From: Mayfieldus sp038317345
GTDB taxonomy: Bacteria > Actinomycetota > Thermoleophilia > Solirubrobacterales > 70-9
Length of the DNA: 64,000 nucleotides
NCBI GenBank assembly: GCA_038317345.1
Contig: JBBQBH010000009.1
Location: 1-64,000, forward strand
Reading direction: 5' to 3'
The position numbers were made by a program, and so were the translations under genes. Below, one piece after another: positions 1 through 8,496 of the stretch. How positions within the stretch are numbered: position 1 is the stretch's first letter; each line of letters opens with the position of its first letter. The notes beneath the pieces were generated by a model, which had not been told where the DNA came from, did not search any database, and saw only the letters and a program-made list of their open reading frames with translations.

Positions 1-196
1 CAGCGTTTAGGTTGGGGACATCGGGTGCTGTGCCGAAGTTCAGCGCACCGGGAGTAACTGAGAATTGCGTCGTGTCTGTAACTGAGCCAAGGGCTGTTGC
101 TGGCAGGACACAAACTGCAAGCGCGCTAGCAGCGACCGCAACGCCGATCCGCAGGCGTCGCACCGAGGCGTTGAGGTGATTCTCTTTATTCCGCAT
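1..196 (-). CDS. Secreted protein, N-terminal part (cut by window edge)
   Basis: The frame runs leftward from an ATG at 196 and stays open to base 1, so only the first 65 codons are present. They encode a basic N-terminus, a hydrophobic stretch (about residues 18-36, ending PATALGS) that reads as a signal peptide, then the start of a mature domain with the phrase FSVTPGALNFGTAPDVPNL. Similar 'L.FGTAPD.P' phrases occur in secreted, WxL-like beta-sandwich proteins of Gram-positive bacteria. That family link is recollection, not a search. Function unknown; probably exported. Confidence 0.6.
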   Translation of the reverse strand, partial: MRNKENHLNASVRRLRIGVAVAASALAVCVLPATALGSVTDTTQFSVTPGALNFGTAPDVPNLNA

Positions 197-330
197 GCAG
201 GCCTTCTCGGCCTGCGGGGGTGCCGACTCGACATCGGTATTTGGTACGACTTAACCGTCTGGACGCCTGTCCAGCTGGCGGCTACCCGAAATTTGCAGCG
301 TGAGGTCAAGAATCGAGCTGCAAGTAGGCG

Positions 331-720
331 CTAGGTGAGCAGCTTCTCCTTTGCCCGCGCGAATTCCTCGTCGGAGATCGCGCCCTTGTCCTTGAGGTCG
401 CTGAGCTTGGTGAGCTCGTCGGCGGGCGAGCTCCCCGCTGCCTCGCTGACCAAGCTTTCGTAGTGGTGACGCGCCTCCGCCTGCGCCTTGATCGTCCGAT
501 CCCGCATCCCGTCGCCCCGGGCAATCAGATAGATCAGGGCGGTGATGAACGGCACGATGACCAGGAACAGCACCCAAGCCGCCTTCGCCGAGCCCGAGAG
601 CTGGTGGTCGCGGAAGAGGTCCGTGAGGATCGTGATCAGGATCCAGATCCAGACCACGAAGAAGAAAATTTCAAGAACGGTGAGAAGCGCCTCACCGAGG
701 CCGAAGTCTGCGATTACCAC
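331..720 (-). CDS. Membrane protein with PLDc_N-like and SHOCT domains
   Basis: This 129-residue protein has two hydrophobic segments (about residues 9-33 and 45-68). The charged hinge between them is typical of the phospholipase-D N-terminal (PLDc_N) membrane family. The C-terminal 30 residues (ELTKLSDLKDKGAISDEEF and on) match the SHOCT short C-terminal domain, an oligomerisation or adaptor motif in many bacterial membrane proteins. The GTG start at 720 is supported by AAAGGGGG a few bases upstream. No enzymatic residues are visible; probably a small structural or accessory membrane protein. Confidence 0.75.
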   Translation of the reverse strand: MVIADFGLGEALLTVLEIFFFVVWIWILITILTDLFRDHQLSGSAKAAWVLFLVIVPFITALIYLIARGDGMRDRTIKAQAEARHHYESLVSEAAGSSPADELTKLSDLKDKGAISDEEFARAKEKLLT

Positions 721-759
721 GAGGCCCCCTTTCGGCCGTTGGTTGGAACTCGAGACAGG

Positions 760-2235
760 CTATGCCGAGATCGTCTCCGCCGCAAGCTGCCCGGCCTTCA
801 CAGCGTCGGCCAGCGCCGCGTAGTCCTTCTCCGCCTGATCGGCATAAAGCTCGGAGAACTCGGCGACCGCGCGGTCGAAGGCGTCGCCCGAGCCGAGGTA
901 GGCGCCGATCGCGACGCTGTCGCCTGAGCGGGCGTGGGCTCGGGCCAGGGTCCAGCCGCACATCCGCCCGTAGATCGCCATGCCTTCCGGAGCGAGTCCG
1001 TCCACGTCGGCGGACCGCTTCCAGTCCCAGAGCTGGCGAACGTAGAAGTCGCGGGACTGCCCGTCTATCCCGACCGTCGGCAGCCAGCCGAGGAGGATGT
1101 CGCTGGCCGCCTGCATCAGCCATTGGCCCTGCACGACCCGGGCGCCGTGGTTGCGGTAGCGGCTCTTGCCGGCGTAGGGCTCGAGCACCGAGGCCTCGGC
1201 CTCCTTGCATTGCAGAAACAGCGGGTCCTCCTGGTCGCGGCCGGTCAGCAGGACGATCCAGGCCCGCGTTCCGACGCTCCCCACCCCGACCACCTTGCGG
1301 GCGAGATGAACGTAGCGGTAGCTGTCGAGGAGATGCCGTCGATCGGTCTTCAGCGTCTGCCTGTAGACGCTGAGCAGCTCGAGGATCGGCCCCTCGAGGG
1401 CCTCGCGGTCGACGCCGTTTCCGATCAGCTCTTCGATCGGAACCACAAGCGGGGGATCGCTGACGATCTGAAGCACACCATCCATCTGGTGCGTGAGCCG
1501 GGCGAGCGCCTTGAGGTTGTCCTTGGTCTGCGCCTTGGCGACGTTTTGCCTCACCTTCTTGACCTGCTTGGGGGGCCCCACCTTGCTCAGCTCCGCGAGC
1601 ACCGCATCGACGTCGAAGCGCGCGTACCAGACGTCGAGGTTTCGCATCCCGGCAAACCCTCGCATGGCCTCCCGGTACGCACCGACGGCGGTCTTCAGGA
1701 TCGAGCGGCGCTCCTTCTTGCTGAACCCCCGATCCCGCCCCGCGATCGCGAAGCTGGCGGCGAGCCGCTTGACGTCCCACTCCCACGGCCCGGGCAGGGT
1801 CTCGTCGAAGTCGTTGAGATCGAACACCAGGCGCCGGTCGGGGGCTGCGAAGAGCCCGAAGTTCGACAGGTGGGCGTCTCCGCAGAGCTGGGCCCGTAGA
1901 CCGGACTGAGGCGTGGAGGCAAGGTCGGAGGCCATCACCGCCGCCGAGCCGCGGTAGAAGGTGAACGGCGATACGAGCATTCGCCCGTAGCGGATCGGGA
2001 CCAGCTCGGGCACCCGCGACCTCGCCTGTCGCTCGAGGATCTCGACCGGATCGGGTCGATCCGCGGCTGGCTCCCATTCCCCGTGGCTCGAGCGGGGCAC
2101 CTCGGCTCGGGCGCGCTTGCCTGCCGCCGCCCGCTCTTCGATCGTCGGGTGATCTGACCTTGGGCGGTCGCCAGGGGGGTGCCCGTTGCCTTTCGCAGGC
2201 TCGGTCTCCGCAGGCTCCTTTACAGCAGCTTCCAT
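760..2235 (-). CDS. DUF2252 family protein
   Basis: This protein of about 491 residues belongs to the DUF2252 family, widespread in actinobacteria and related in fold to aminoglycoside-kinase-like proteins; its substrate is unknown. Hallmarks are the segment around MLVSPFTFYRGSA, the CGDAHLSNFG loop and the DLNDFDETLPGPWEWDVKRL block. These resemble the catalytic and metal-binding loops of small-molecule kinases. I chose the ATG at 2235 because AAGGAGC precedes it; an upstream in-frame start at 2292 lacks a site and would add 19 unconserved residues. The gene lies 58 bases downstream of the esterase gene and is probably transcribed with it. Confidence 0.85.
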   Translation of the reverse strand: MEAAVKEPAETEPAKGNGHPPGDRPRSDHPTIEERAAAGKRARAEVPRSSHGEWEPAADRPDPVEILERQARSRVPELVPIRYGRMLVSPFTFYRGSAAVMASDLASTPQSGLRAQLCGDAHLSNFGLFAAPDRRLVFDLNDFDETLPGPWEWDVKRLAASFAIAGRDRGFSKKERRSILKTAVGAYREAMRGFAGMRNLDVWYARFDVDAVLAELSKVGPPKQVKKVRQNVAKAQTKDNLKALARLTHQMDGVLQIVSDPPLVVPIEELIGNGVDREALEGPILELLSVYRQTLKTDRRHLLDSYRYVHLARKVVGVGSVGTRAWIVLLTGRDQEDPLFLQCKEAEASVLEPYAGKSRYRNHGARVVQGQWLMQAASDILLGWLPTVGIDGQSRDFYVRQLWDWKRSADVDGLAPEGMAIYGRMCGWTLARAHARSGDSVAIGAYLGSGDAFDRAVAEFSELYADQAEKDYAALADAVKAGQLAAETISA

Positions 2236-2292
2236 CTTGAGCTCCTTGCTCTTCGAGCGCCCCGGCCAGCGTACTCCGATGGGCTGCGCCAA

Positions 2293-2955
2293 CTACCGAG
2301 GTTCGCCCGGTGCCGGCTCGGTGGCGCCTCTCAGCCAGGCCGACGCGATGGGAACCTGAGCCGGGTCGATCTGATGGCCGACCTCGGACTCGTGGTAGGT
2401 GACATCGAGCGCGCCGGCCGACAGCAGCTCCCGGGCCCGGCGGGCGAACTCGACGTCGATCACCGGGTCGGCGCGTCCGTGGGCGATGAAGACGGGCATT
2501 CCGGCACGGCCGGCGAGATCGGGCTCCCAACCCTCGACGGTGGGAATGAAGCCGGAGAAGGCCAGAATCCCAGCGGGCGGCGACCGGTCCGGACCCAGGC
2601 CGAGCGCGTAGCTCATCACCGAGCCCATCGAGAAACCCCCGAGGACCGTCCGCTCGGGGCCGACGCCGATTCGCTCCCAAAGCTCATCGTGCAGTTCCGC
2701 GAGCTGGCGGTAGGCGGCGGTGAAGGTATCGGGATCTGGGTAGCCGACCCGCGGCACCATGTACCAGTGATAGCCGGGCGACCCCGGCAGGGTGAGCGGT
2801 CCGCGAGGCGCGACGACGTGGAGTCGGCGCTCGGGGTCCAGAGCGTCGGCAAGGGGAAGCAGGTCTTGCTCATTTGTCCCGCGACCGTGGTGAAGAACCA
2901 GCAGGCCCTCGGGGCTGCCCTCCGCCGGACGCTCGGCTTGGACCAGCTCGCTCAT
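2293..2955 (-). CDS. Alpha/beta-hydrolase, phospholipase/carboxylesterase family
   Basis: This 220-residue serine hydrolase is of the small carboxylesterase/phospholipase (YpfH/EstB-like) family. The nucleophile elbow is GGFSMGS (GxSxG), the acid is probably in AHGRADPVID, and the catalytic histidine is in SEVGHQID. HHGRGTNEQDLLPLADAL near the N-terminus is the family's oxyanion region. No signal peptide, so cytoplasmic. The ATG at 2955 overlaps the stop of the remnant gene upstream as ATGA, suggesting the two were once translationally coupled. Substrate cannot be deduced. Confidence 0.85.
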   Translation of the reverse strand: MSELVQAERPAEGSPEGLLVLHHGRGTNEQDLLPLADALDPERRLHVVAPRGPLTLPGSPGYHWYMVPRVGYPDPDTFTAAYRQLAELHDELWERIGVGPERTVLGGFSMGSVMSYALGLGPDRSPPAGILAFSGFIPTVEGWEPDLAGRAGMPVFIAHGRADPVIDVEFARRARELLSAGALDVTYHESEVGHQIDPAQVPIASAWLRGATEPAPGEPR

Positions 2956-3175
2956 GAAATCGGCAGGGTGAGCACGAAGACCAGACCGCTTAGCAGCATC
3001 GGCTGGCAAACAGGAGCACGGTGATTCGCAGCGGACGCCAGTCAAGGCGCAGCGAGATCCCGACGAAGAAGAGCACGGCGCCGAGCTCGAGCACCCGCTC
3101 GCCATGCGAGACTGGCTTCCCATCCTCCTTTCCCTCGGTCAGCTCGTGCGGCGTGTGGGGATGGACGTGGGGCAT
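2952..3175 (-). pseudogene. Remnant of a small membrane protein (internal deletion plus frameshift)
   Basis: An ATG at 3175 with AGGAGGAG upstream opens a frame beginning MPHVHPHTPHELTE. It runs into a hydrophobic segment (AVLFFVGISLRLDW) and stops at about 2990. A second frame continues the hydrophobic character (MLLSGLVFVLTLPIS) and ends in a TGA that overlaps the next gene's ATG. Joined by a one-base shift near 3000, the two frames make a plausible 70-residue protein. From memory, related actinobacterial membrane proteins of about 200 residues have the same N- and C-terminal phrases separated by about 130 residues. I therefore read this as a deletion derivative; that is inference. Confidence 0.5.
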
Positions 3176-3192
3176 GGTCGCTGAGTCTCCTC

Positions 3193-4794
3193 CTACCAGG
3201 TGTCGACGAATCGACGGCCGATCGCCGGTGGTTCGGCAGACCGGGCGGCGACGAGCGTCGAGGCGATGAGGTGACGAGACTCAGCCGGATCGATGACGTC
3301 GTCGAGCTCGAACAGCGTCGCGGCGTTGAGCGCCTTGGCGTGCTCGTGCGCGGCGGCGGTCAACTGCTGGACGCGCTCCTCGCGCCCGGTCTCGTCGGCG
3401 ATCGCCTCCAGCTCGCGCCGAAAGCCGAGGCGGACCGCACCCTCGAGACCCATCGGCCCGAGCTCGGCGGTCGGCCAGCCGACGGTCAGCAGCGGCTCGT
3501 GCAGGCTGCCGGCCGCCATCGCCTGGGCACCGAGGCCGTAGGCCTTGCGCAGGATGATCGCCACAAGGGGCACTCGCAGAGCGGCGCCGGTGACGAACAG
3601 GCGCGAGCAATGGCGCACCAATGCGGTCTGCTCGGCTTCCGGGCCGACCATCATTCCCGGGGTGTCGATGAGGGAGACCAGCGGCAGCCCGAAGGCATCG
3701 CAGAGCTGCATGAACCGCGCCCCCTTGTCGGCGCCGTCGCTGGTGATCGCACCGGCGAGGTGCATCGGGTTGTTGGCGACCACTCCAAGCGGGCGGCCCT
3801 CGATCCGGACGAGGGCAGTCACCATCCCCGGCGCGAAGCTCTCGCGCAGGAACACGGCCGTGTCCTCGTCGGCGAGGGTCTCGACGACCGGCCGGACGTC
3901 ATAGGCGCGGCGCCGGCGCTCCGGCACCAGCTCGCGCATCCGAGCTTGATCGGGCTCCGCGCCGGGAGCGATCTCCCCCTGGAAATAGGAGAGCAGGCGC
4001 TTTGTGACCGCGACCGCCTCGGCCTCGTCGGCGACGGCCACGTCGATCACTCCGTTCGCCGTCTGCATGGTCGCTGGGCCGACGTCGTCGGGCTCGACCG
4101 AGCCCAGCCCGCCGCCCTCGATCATCGCCGGGCCGCCCATTCCCAGCGAGCTGTTGCTGGTCGCGACGATCAGGTCCGCCGAGCCGGCGATCACCGCATT
4201 GCCGGCGAAGCAGCGCCCGGCGACGATCGCGATCCGCGGCACGAGTCCCGAGAGGCGCGCCCAGAGCGCGAAGGCTCGCGTCTCGAGCGCCGACACGACC
4301 GCATGGTCGGTGTCCCCCGGCCGCCCTCCCCCGCCCTCGGCGAAGAACACGGACGGCAGCCGCATCCGCTCGATCAGGTCGAACAGACGGTCCTTCTTGC
4401 GGTGCCCGATCGTCCCCTGGGTTCCGGCGAGGACCGTGTAGTCGTAGGAGAGAACGGCGCAGGCGCTTCGCTCGCCGAACAGGTCGCCGTTGATGCGGCC
4501 GGTGCCGGCAACGAGGCCGTCTGCCGGGGTGCGCTCGAGCAGCTCGGAAAGCTCGCGGCGGGCCCGCTGGGCGGCGATCGCCAGCCCGCCGTACTCGACG
4601 AAGCTGCCCGGGTCGACGAGGTCGTCGACGTTTTCTCGAGCGCTGCGTCCGCCGGCGGCATGGCGGCGCTCCACGGCCTCGGGGCGCGCCTCGTCGCGGG
4701 TCAGCGCCCGCCGCCCCAGCGCCTCGGCCAGATCGGCCCGCTCCTGCGCCGAAGCGCGCTCAGAGGCCTCCGATTCGGTTCGGTCTCCAGGCAC
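3193..4794 (-). CDS. Acyl-CoA carboxylase-type carboxyltransferase
   Basis: This 533-residue biotin-dependent carboxyltransferase is the beta-subunit type. It transfers carboxyl from carboxybiotin to an acyl-CoA. Both crotonase-fold halves are visible: the N-terminal half with GTQGTIGHRKKDRLFDL and the oxyanion segment AGRCFAGNAVIAGSADLI, and the C-terminal half with SLIDTPGMMVGPEAE and RKAYGLGAQAMAAGS. It is divergent from the second carboxyltransferase at 45439. No biotin carboxylase or biotin carrier gene is nearby, so the acyl-CoA substrate (propionyl, acetyl or other) is not decided. GTG start at 4794 with GAGG eight bases upstream. Confidence 0.85.
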   Translation of the reverse strand: MPGDRTESEASERASAQERADLAEALGRRALTRDEARPEAVERRHAAGGRSARENVDDLVDPGSFVEYGGLAIAAQRARRELSELLERTPADGLVAGTGRINGDLFGERSACAVLSYDYTVLAGTQGTIGHRKKDRLFDLIERMRLPSVFFAEGGGGRPGDTDHAVVSALETRAFALWARLSGLVPRIAIVAGRCFAGNAVIAGSADLIVATSNSSLGMGGPAMIEGGGLGSVEPDDVGPATMQTANGVIDVAVADEAEAVAVTKRLLSYFQGEIAPGAEPDQARMRELVPERRRRAYDVRPVVETLADEDTAVFLRESFAPGMVTALVRIEGRPLGVVANNPMHLAGAITSDGADKGARFMQLCDAFGLPLVSLIDTPGMMVGPEAEQTALVRHCSRLFVTGAALRVPLVAIILRKAYGLGAQAMAAGSLHEPLLTVGWPTAELGPMGLEGAVRLGFRRELEAIADETGREERVQQLTAAAHEHAKALNAATLFELDDVIDPAESRHLIASTLVAARSAEPPAIGRRFVDTW

Positions 4795-4838
4795 CGGCGA
4801 AGCCTCGCATACCGCCGAGCCTGCATAGCATTGGCTGC

Positions 4839-5744
4839 CTGAATACGCCCGACGTCCTTATCCTCGGTGGCGGGGGAATCCTCGGCGAGGCCTGGCTGTC
4901 CTCGGTCTTGGCCGGGCTTGGCGAGGCGGATTCCTTCGACGCCCGCGATTGCAAGGCCTACATCGGCACCTCCGCGGGGTCAATCGTCGCCGCGATGCTC
5001 TGCGCCGGCATCGACCCACGGCCCGGTCTCGGCAAGCTGCCAGAGCCACCGGGGGTCCCGGCGGCCGACGGCTACGTGGGTTCTTCTCCGGGGGCGCAGG
5101 TGCTCCGAACCTCCGCATCGCTGGCTGCTGCCGCGACCGGCCCGCTTGCCTCTGTTGCGCTGCGCTCGACGGCGCCCGGGGGCAGACTGCTGCGGCGGGC
5201 GGCGCTCAGCCGGGTGCGCCGCGGACAGCGCTCGCTCGCCGACCTCGGTCGGGCGATCGATGAGTCGGAGGCGCGCTGGGACGGCCGTCTTCAAATCTCC
5301 GCCGTCGAGATGGGGAGCGGCCGGCGCGTGATCTTCGATGGATCCGGCAATCCAGAGGTCACCGTCGCCGAAGCAGTACAGGCTTCATGCGCGATCCCGG
5401 GCGTCTTCCGCCCGCTGGTAGTCGATGGACACAGCTATGTGGACGGCGGCGTCTGGAGCCCGACCAACATGGATTGCGCCGAAGTCGGCCGAGGAAGCCG
5501 GGTCCTGTGCCTTAACCCGACCGGGTCGTTGCGGCCGCGCCAGGCGACACTGATCGGCGCACTCGCCGCGTTCTCGCGATCCGCGGCGGCCATCGAGGCG
5601 GCGGCGCTGAGACAGCGGGGAGCGGAGGTACGGGTGGTCGCCCCCGACGACGCATCCGTCGCGGCGATCGGTCCGAACCTGATGGATCCGGCGCTCCGGG
5701 CGGACGTGGTCGCCGCCGGTCTTGCCCAGGGACGGCGGCTGTAA
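4839..5744 (+). CDS. Patatin-like phospholipase family protein
   Basis: The protein has about 300 residues. It carries the patatin hallmarks: a glycine-rich oxyanion loop (DVLILGGGGILGEAW), the nucleophile elbow GTSAGS, and the catalytic-dyad aspartate in VDGGVWSP. The reaction expected is lipid acyl hydrolysis; no signal peptide is seen. The first ATG/GTG/TTG in frame is a TTG at 4908, which would remove the oxyanion loop. The real start must therefore be upstream. CTG at 4839 is the best candidate, since I found no standard start codon between it and the divergently transcribed carboxyltransferase start at 4794. Confidence 0.75.
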   Translation: MNTPDVLILGGGGILGEAWLSSVLAGLGEADSFDARDCKAYIGTSAGSIVAAMLCAGIDPRPGLGKLPEPPGVPAADGYVGSSPGAQVLRTSASLAAAATGPLASVALRSTAPGGRLLRRAALSRVRRGQRSLADLGRAIDESEARWDGRLQISAVEMGSGRRVIFDGSGNPEVTVAEAVQASCAIPGVFRPLVVDGHSYVDGGVWSPTNMDCAEVGRGSRVLCLNPTGSLRPRQATLIGALAAFSRSAAAIEAAALRQRGAEVRVVAPDDASVAAIGPNLMDPALRADVVAAGLAQGRRL

Positions 5745-5747
5745 TCG

Positions 5748-6029
5748 TCAGGTCTGCTGCGCCGAACGCACTCTGGAGCTGCCGCCATAGGAGGAGAGAT
5801 CGGCGAGGAAGGCGAGGATCACGATGAACCACTCGAACCCGTTGACGTCGTTATGGCCGGAGACCCACATCGCGGCGTAGGCAAGGGTCGTCCATGGCAG
5901 CAGGAAGAAGCCAATCAGCGGCACCGCCCAACTGTCGAAGGCCCGGCTCAACCAGTCGCTGAACAGCCAGACGACGAAGAGCGCAAGCCGGGGCGAGATC
6001 AGGGCGAAGAGGACGACGAAGCAGCCCAT
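5748..6029 (-). CDS. Small polytopic membrane protein
   Basis: This 93-residue, strongly hydrophobic protein has about three membrane segments (residues 3-25, 34-57 and 65-80). It contains VVWLFSDWLSRAF, GFFLLPWTTLAY and a C-terminal FLADLSSYGG. Small proteins of this pattern recur in actinobacteria but have no assigned role that I know of. It ends four bases from the patatin stop (convergent) and begins ten bases beyond the stop of the channel-like gene, so it probably shares that gene's transcript. Confidence 0.7.
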   Translation of the reverse strand: MGCFVVLFALISPRLALFVVWLFSDWLSRAFDSWAVPLIGFFLLPWTTLAYAAMWVSGHNDVNGFEWFIVILAFLADLSSYGGSSRVRSAQQT

Positions 6030-6038
6030 ATACGCAGG

Positions 6039-6452
6039 CTATTGCCCAGCCCCTGATTGTGCACCTGGCTGACCCTCGGAGGCGGCGCGCTCGAGGCCGC
6101 GCACGTGGAAGAAGGAGGCAAAGGACCCGGCGAGTATCGCGACCACCGATATCGCCCACGCCTGAAGGAAGATGTCGAGGACCCGCGCCGGGGTCGAGAT
6201 TGGGTTCGGTAGCTGCGACGAGACGGTCAGAAGCTGGGTGCTGGTCCAGAACAGCGCGTCGCCGATGTTGGTGATCTCGGTGCGGTCCGCATGTCGCTCG
6301 AAGAAGAAGATGAGCAGGCTCGCAACAACGTCGATAGCGAGGGTTACGACGAAGAGCGAATACAGCCGCGAACGGAGGCGATAGTGCATCGGCGTAACCC
6401 CGCGCAGAATCTTTTGGACCTCGCGGAGCCTGCCTCGAACCGGCTTCTTCAT
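6039..6452 (-). CDS. Ion-channel-like two-TM protein with altered selectivity filter
   Basis: This protein of about 137 residues has the layout of a two-transmembrane potassium channel subunit: TM1 (about residues 30-50), a pore-helix-like ALFWTSTQLLTVSSQL, and TM2 (VLDIFLQAWAISVVAILAG). Where a K+ channel has the TVGYGD filter, this has TVSSQLP, so canonical potassium selectivity is unlikely. ATG at 6452 is preferred over GTG at 6467 because GGAGAAAG sits directly upstream of 6452. Possible roles are a nonselective pore or a regulatory membrane protein; the fold assignment is from the pattern only. Confidence 0.65.
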   Translation of the reverse strand: MKKPVRGRLREVQKILRGVTPMHYRLRSRLYSLFVVTLAIDVVASLLIFFFERHADRTEITNIGDALFWTSTQLLTVSSQLPNPISTPARVLDIFLQAWAISVVAILAGSFASFFHVRGLERAASEGQPGAQSGAGQ

Positions 6453-6514
6453 GGGGACTTTCTCCACCGGGGCGAGTATCCCCGAGGCGGCGGTCGGCGA
6501 ATACGCGCAGTGGC

Positions 6515-7225
6515 TCAGGGCTTAGCTCGGCTCAGCGAACGGACTCTGAAGGTCCACGACGCGGGGCTTGGATCCTCCACGCTGTTGACGACGGCTCGAG
6601 TTTGGAACCTGAAGCGACCCGGTTCGAGGTGCCGGAAGGTGTGCGGCGACTTGCAGGCGGCCCAGCCCTTCGCATATAGGCATTGGAAGTGCGCGCCGGC
6701 GATGTCGGAGGAGAAGGCGAACCTGGCCTTGCGCTGGTGAACTCGGCGCCGCGGATGGTCGGTCAGGAAGGTGTCGGGCGGATTCGCGCCGCTCACGGAT
6801 GAGGCGGGACGTTGGTTGATCGTGAACGATTCTTTCGAACTCTCGTTGAAACAGTCCGGGTCCCGGCTACAGTCGAAGTAGACGGCCTGCCAGTAGTACG
6901 TGCCGGGCACGCTGGACCAGCTCGCCGTATAGACGGCGGGCGAGGTGTCCCCGCTCACACTGCTGTCAACGATGTCGACGCCCCTGAAGAGGACCCCCTT
7001 GGAGTTGGTATCTGGGCTACTGGAGATGTAGAAGTTCAGATCGGGGGCGGGATCGATGCCGGTTGTCTCAGCCTGGAACCCGATCTGGCTACCCGCCGGG
7101 AACGAATCCCCCGGGTTCGGCGAATCCTGGGTCGGCGGGTTGGGGTTCGGGTCGGCGGACGCGGCCGCGGCGGCGGCAAGCGCGATACCGGCGACTGCAA
7201 CGGCTATGGCGAGGCGGGCTCTCAT
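6515..7225 (-). CDS. Secreted protein with C-terminal 'PDTFLT' beta-domain
   Basis: This 236-residue exported protein has a signal peptide at residues 1-24 (basic MRAR, Ala-rich core, ASA cleavage). The middle domain (about 30-140) resembles an extracellular beta-sandwich. The last ~85 residues start PPDTFLTDHP, contain FAFSS, two cysteines flanking a YAKGW motif, SPHTFRHL, and end PASWTFRVR. The same C-terminal domain and signal peptide recur in the IPT-repeat protein at 16750-18432. The start overlaps the stop of the upstream gene as ATGA, so the two are translationally coupled. Presumably cell-surface or extracellular; function unknown. Confidence 0.7.
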   Translation of the reverse strand: MRARLAIAVAVAGIALAAAAAASADPNPNPPTQDSPNPGDSFPAGSQIGFQAETTGIDPAPDLNFYISSSPDTNSKGVLFRGVDIVDSSVSGDTSPAVYTASWSSVPGTYYWQAVYFDCSRDPDCFNESSKESFTINQRPASSVSGANPPDTFLTDHPRRRVHQRKARFAFSSDIAGAHFQCLYAKGWAACKSPHTFRHLEPGRFRFQTRAVVNSVEDPSPASWTFRVRSLSRAKP

Positions 7226-8406
7226 GGGGTCCAGCTCAGCTTGTGGAAGGCGAGACGCGGTGCCGGTGCCGGTGCCGGTGCGGGTGCGGGTGCGGGTGCA
7301 GGCCCGGACTTGGGCGGCGTCGATTTCGGTGGAGTCGACTTGGGTGGGGTCGAATTGGACGGAGGTGTGAACGTGGTCGGAGCTGACACGGTAGCGGGGA
7401 CGGGCGTAGGCGTCGGACTTGGAAGATGGGACCTCGATGCGGCCTTCGCCTGCCGCGAAGCGCGCCGGGCGGCGGCCGCCGCGGCCGCGGCCCTGCGTCG
7501 CTCTTTGGCCAGCGCCCGCAGATGTGCGCGATGCGCGGCCCGGGCTCGGATGACCGTCAGCGGGACTCGCGGTGTGACCGGGCGGACCGGGACACTCGCG
7601 ATCGGCCTCGGGGCGTTCGCCGAGACCAAATGCGCACCGTTTCCCAGCTTCGCGTCAACACCGGCGACCGCAAGCAGAGCCGCGGCGATCGCGGCAGCCC
7701 CGATCGGCATCAGACTCGCCCGGCGCCACCCCTTCTCTGTCGGTTTGCCCTCGCTGGGCGTCCCCGCGATCGGCGTTTTCGCTTCCCCCTTCTCGGACTG
7801 CGGAACCGAGACCCGCTCGGGCTCCCCGTCGAGCATCCCTTCGCCGGTGATCCCCTCGAGCCGACCGGACCCGCAGATGCGGTCCATTTCCCGCTCCGCA
7901 TCGGCGGCGGCGCTGGCCCGGGTCGCAGCCGACAGCCGCCTGGCGAGCCGGTCGTGCCGTCGCGAGTAATCCGCGAACGCCGCGCTTAGCTCGAACATCG
8001 CCCCGACACCCCAAGACTGAGCCCACTCGGCGGGCATGTCTTTGCCGAGAGCGGGCGGGCCCTTCGGCAGCGGCGGAAGCCTGCCCCCGCGGCCGACCCG
8101 CCCAGCCAGGAGCCCGTATTCAATGCGGACGAGCATCGTGATCAGGATCAGGTCTCGGTAGCGGTCGCCGCGACGCCTGTCAGCGCCGTGAAGGCGTGTC
8201 GCGAGCGCCCTACGTTGATGCTCGATGACCAGGAACGCGTCCCTGTTCGCCCGCGTGGTCCAGGAATCGCCTGGCCCACCGGTCTCCTCCTCTGGGATCC
8301 GCCCATCGATCCGCTTGGCGCGGACGATCTCGACTGTGGCACGGAACTCCTTCTCCAGTTCCGGCGACATGAGCTGCCCCGGGACCGGCCCCGGCGGTTC
8401 AGGCAC
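7222..8406 (-). CDS. Single-pass membrane protein with Pro/Ala-rich tail
   Basis: This protein of about 394 residues has an N-terminal charged cytoplasmic region of about 235 residues and one membrane span (MPIGAAAIAAALLAVAGV). An Arg/Ala-rich segment follows, then a low-complexity tail built from repeats of PPKST and (AP)n. The DNA of the tail (7258-7308) is a run of near-identical 6- and 12-base units. The topology resembles an anti-sigma-like or wall-spanning protein, but no anti-sigma motif is visible. Start is GTG 8406 (weak site) or ATG 8370. It is first in a two-gene operon with the secreted protein at 6515-7225. Confidence 0.65.
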   Translation of the reverse strand: MPEPPGPVPGQLMSPELEKEFRATVEIVRAKRIDGRIPEEETGGPGDSWTTRANRDAFLVIEHQRRALATRLHGADRRRGDRYRDLILITMLVRIEYGLLAGRVGRGGRLPPLPKGPPALGKDMPAEWAQSWGVGAMFELSAAFADYSRRHDRLARRLSAATRASAAADAEREMDRICGSGRLEGITGEGMLDGEPERVSVPQSEKGEAKTPIAGTPSEGKPTEKGWRRASLMPIGAAAIAAALLAVAGVDAKLGNGAHLVSANAPRPIASVPVRPVTPRVPLTVIRARAAHRAHLRALAKERRRAAAAAAAARRASRQAKAASRSHLPSPTPTPVPATVSAPTTFTPPSNSTPPKSTPPKSTPPKSGPAPAPAPAPAPAPAPRLAFHKLSWTP

Positions 8407-8496
8407 GGTGAACTTCTATCGCTCTGATCTCAAGAACCTCCAAGTGGAAGCAAGCGGAGGCTGCTCAGATGGTGCGTCGCCCGCCTCACGAATCTG

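Noticed and set aside
692..2680. A 662-codon open frame across the DUF2252 and esterase genes
   Set aside because: It is an overlapping frame of high-GC genes with Arg/Gly-biased composition and no family pattern.
3271..4842. A 523-codon frame opposite the carboxyltransferase
   Set aside because: It mirrors the real gene and shows no conserved motif or signal.
7255..7310. Minisatellite or CRISPR-like repeat
   Set aside because: The units are in frame and encode Ala-Pro repeats in a membrane protein tail; there are no spacers.
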